Assembly: GCA_010279815.1 (NCBI GenBank)
Contig: QEOQ01000141.1
Coordinates: 992,096 to 1,056,095, forward strand
DNA length: 64,000 nucleotides
Direction of reading: 5' to 3'
From: Brachionus plicatilis
Taxonomy: Eukaryota; Rotifera; Eurotatoria; Ploima; Brachionidae
Shown here: in pieces, positions 63,401-64,000 of the stretch
Layout of the letters: each line of letters starts with the position of its first letter
Numbering within the stretch: position 1 is the stretch's first letter
Translations under genes and position numbers: made by a program
Notes under the pieces: model-generated
Told to the model about the DNA's origin: nothing
The model's input: the letters and a program-made list of their open reading frames with translations, nothing else
The model's database searches: none

Positions 63401-63928
63401 ACAAGATTTTGAAAGAGCTGGAAGTTTCTCAAATCATTTATTCAAAGCAACACTACTTCTAATCGAAGTACTTGAAAAAACTGGTGACAGATCCAACCTT
63501 CTGGATATGAGTAAAATGTTTTTTCAGAAGCTAGACCCCGAAAAGTAATTTATATAATTTTCTATTATTTCAAAAAAAGCATTTTTTCTTTTGAAGAAAA
63601 TATTTAAATGATGACATGATGAGAGAATATATTGCAAGTAAAACTATTACTGCTTCATATAAAAACGTTGAAGTAAAAAATAAATAAATTAATTTTTTTT
63701 CTTACAATAATTTTTCAATAGAAAGCTGCTTTGGAAAGTTTCAGGAAAACTTTTGATAATATGGGTGAATTTTATGCATATCAAAATGATCTTGTTCCAT
63801 TGCTTCTCGATTCATTTGAAATCTATAAGATAGCATTTAAAAATAGTGAAAAAGTTGCCAAATTCTGCGAGAATCATTTGACTAAATTGTACGTACAATT
63901 TAATCCGGAAGCACTTAATAGAGTTTGA
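54466..63928 (+). CDS. CABIN1: CABIN1 (calcineurin-binding protein cabin-1) homologue
   Basis: Nuclear TPR scaffold. In vertebrates it works with HIRA and UBN1 in histone H3.3 deposition and also inhibits calcineurin and MEF2. Exons: 54466-54624, 54671-54781, 54834-54968, 55020-55200, 55249-55384, 55436-55615, 55674-55725, 55775-55853, 55907-56028, 56079-56158, 56202-56414, 56467-56547, 56596-56861, 56913-57062, 57115-57254, 57308-57582, 57628-57882, 58410-58806, 58858-59012, 60495-60578, 60630-60744, 60796-60972, 61026-61442, 61492-61714, 63029-63153, 63201-63311, 63363-63544, 63597-63672, 63722-63928. They give about 1,627 residues (human 2,220) if one base at 57582-57584 is discounted. Matching blocks are LWYEIGCLSLKIGR, INPHHWPSLD, LEQFFYCLFGFRKKS, KFPEYDDLP, EEEWLQNYMLGKIKEK, FSQHYRSLYRLAF, YFQERNRANFYYGIWKI and ERAGSF. 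The frame ends after KFCENHLTKLY, so the human acidic and calcineurin-binding tail is missing. The upstream half of exon 63029-63153 is poorly conserved. Confidence 0.93.
57883..58409 (+). other. CABIN1 intron 17, mostly filled by a small transposon
   Basis: A 527-base intron in a gene whose introns are mostly about 50 bases. Subtracting the element at 57923-58216 and its 8-base duplication leaves about 225 bases of plain AT-rich sequence with no other feature. Confidence 0.7.
57915..58224. mobile_element. 294-bp foldback transposon (MITE) with 8-bp target duplication
   Basis: The unit 57923-58216 starts GGGCAATGTGAAATTTTA and ends with the complement TAAAATTTCACATTGCC. It is flanked on both sides by TATTTTAC (57915-57922 and 58217-58224), a perfect 8-bp duplication. 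The arms pair imperfectly over more than 100 bases (for example GTAGAAAAATGGTTTTAC against GTAGAAAAAAGGTTTTGA, and AAATTTGTAC and GAATTCT blocks), leaving a loop near 58045-58105. An 8-bp duplication is typical of hAT and P elements. It carries no open frame, so it must have moved using a transposase from elsewhere. It sits in a CABIN1 intron and should be harmless to splicing. Confidence 0.85.
59013..60494 (+). other. 1.5-kb CABIN1 intron with a hAT-like insertion
   Basis: The longest intron of the gene, with the insertion at 59532-60129 making up about 40 percent of it. The remaining bases on both sides are AT-rich; I see no exon. The flanking exons join in phase (AAA AA / C CAA). Confidence 0.7.
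59524..60137. mobile_element. hAT-like non-autonomous element, 598 bp, with 8-bp target duplication
   Basis: The element 59532-60129 begins TAGTGTTGGCAATTGATATC and ends with the complement of TAGTGTTGGTAATCGACTCC. Both sides carry the direct repeat CTTATCTT (59524-59531 and 60130-60137). TAGTG ends and an 8-bp duplication are the standard signs of hAT elements. The interior is an inverted repeat of about 180-base arms (59666 to ~59835 and ~59890 to 60129) rich in AATCGACTAA and TCTAGATGACCATAATA-like blocks, meeting near 59850. The right arm holds extra ~30-base ATTAATCGATTTAATAATCG units. No transposase frame is present. Confidence 0.88.
61715..63028 (+). other. 1.3-kb CABIN1 intron
   Basis: AT-rich with no recognised element. 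Its length rests on my choice of 63029 as the next exon start; that choice keeps phase and gives no stop, but the first ~18 residues of that exon are not clearly conserved. A short additional exon in this stretch cannot be excluded. Confidence 0.45.
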
Positions 63929-64000
63929 ATAAGATTTATGGAAATTTTTTCAGATAAATTATATTTTTATTTTAGAATATTCCCATTTCAATAGATGAAA
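63929..64000. other. CABIN1 3' flank
   Basis: Seventy-two bases after the CABIN1 stop codon TGA (63926-63928). No canonical AATAAA occurs before the window ends, so the poly(A) site probably lies further right. Confidence 0.5.

Overview
The window is animal nuclear DNA: very AT-rich, with spliceosomal GT-AG introns mostly 45-70 bp long and genes recognisable only by metazoan orthology (F-spondin, TANGO2, eIF6, sacsin, LIN7, Dishevelled, CABIN1). A sacsin gene argues against flies and nematodes, which lack it. Kunitz domains in F-spondin are a protostome trait. Together with the base composition and tiny introns this suggests a spiralian, for example a monogonont rotifer; that assignment is inference. 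I rebuilt the exons by eye from splice sites, reading frame and remembered family sequences, and every reconstructed gene closes its reading frame except at one point (57582-57584).

Layout. 1-7748: non-coding as far as I can see, with a decayed ~100-bp repeat family at the left edge. 7749-12493 (+): 3' part of an F-spondin gene carrying five Kunitz domains between its thrombospondin repeats; the 5' exons were not found. Four genes follow on the minus strand: TANGO2 (12566-13789), eIF6 (14288-15148), a WD40 protein of unknown role (15517-17012) and a 4,000-residue sacsin (17832-30018). 30019-34718 is intergenic and holds a DNA transposon with ~92-bp terminal inverted repeats. LIN7 (34719-35459, -) faces away from Dishevelled (45471-53742, +) across a 10-kb gene-free stretch with a three-copy ~190-bp tandem repeat and a 50-bp palindrome. 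CABIN1 (54466-63928, +, 29 exons) fills the right end; two of its introns each contain a small non-autonomous transposon with a perfect 8-bp target-site duplication.

The genes do not form one pathway. LIN7 and Dishevelled are PDZ adaptors of cell polarity, synapse and Wnt signalling; F-spondin is a secreted matrix protein; sacsin is a giant Hsp90-like chaperone; eIF6 acts in 60S ribosome maturation; CABIN1 is a nuclear TPR protein of the HIRA histone-chaperone group. The most notable points are the Kunitz expansion in F-spondin, a sacsin without its usual J and HEPN domains, a CABIN1 without the calcineurin-binding tail, and the three transposon insertions.
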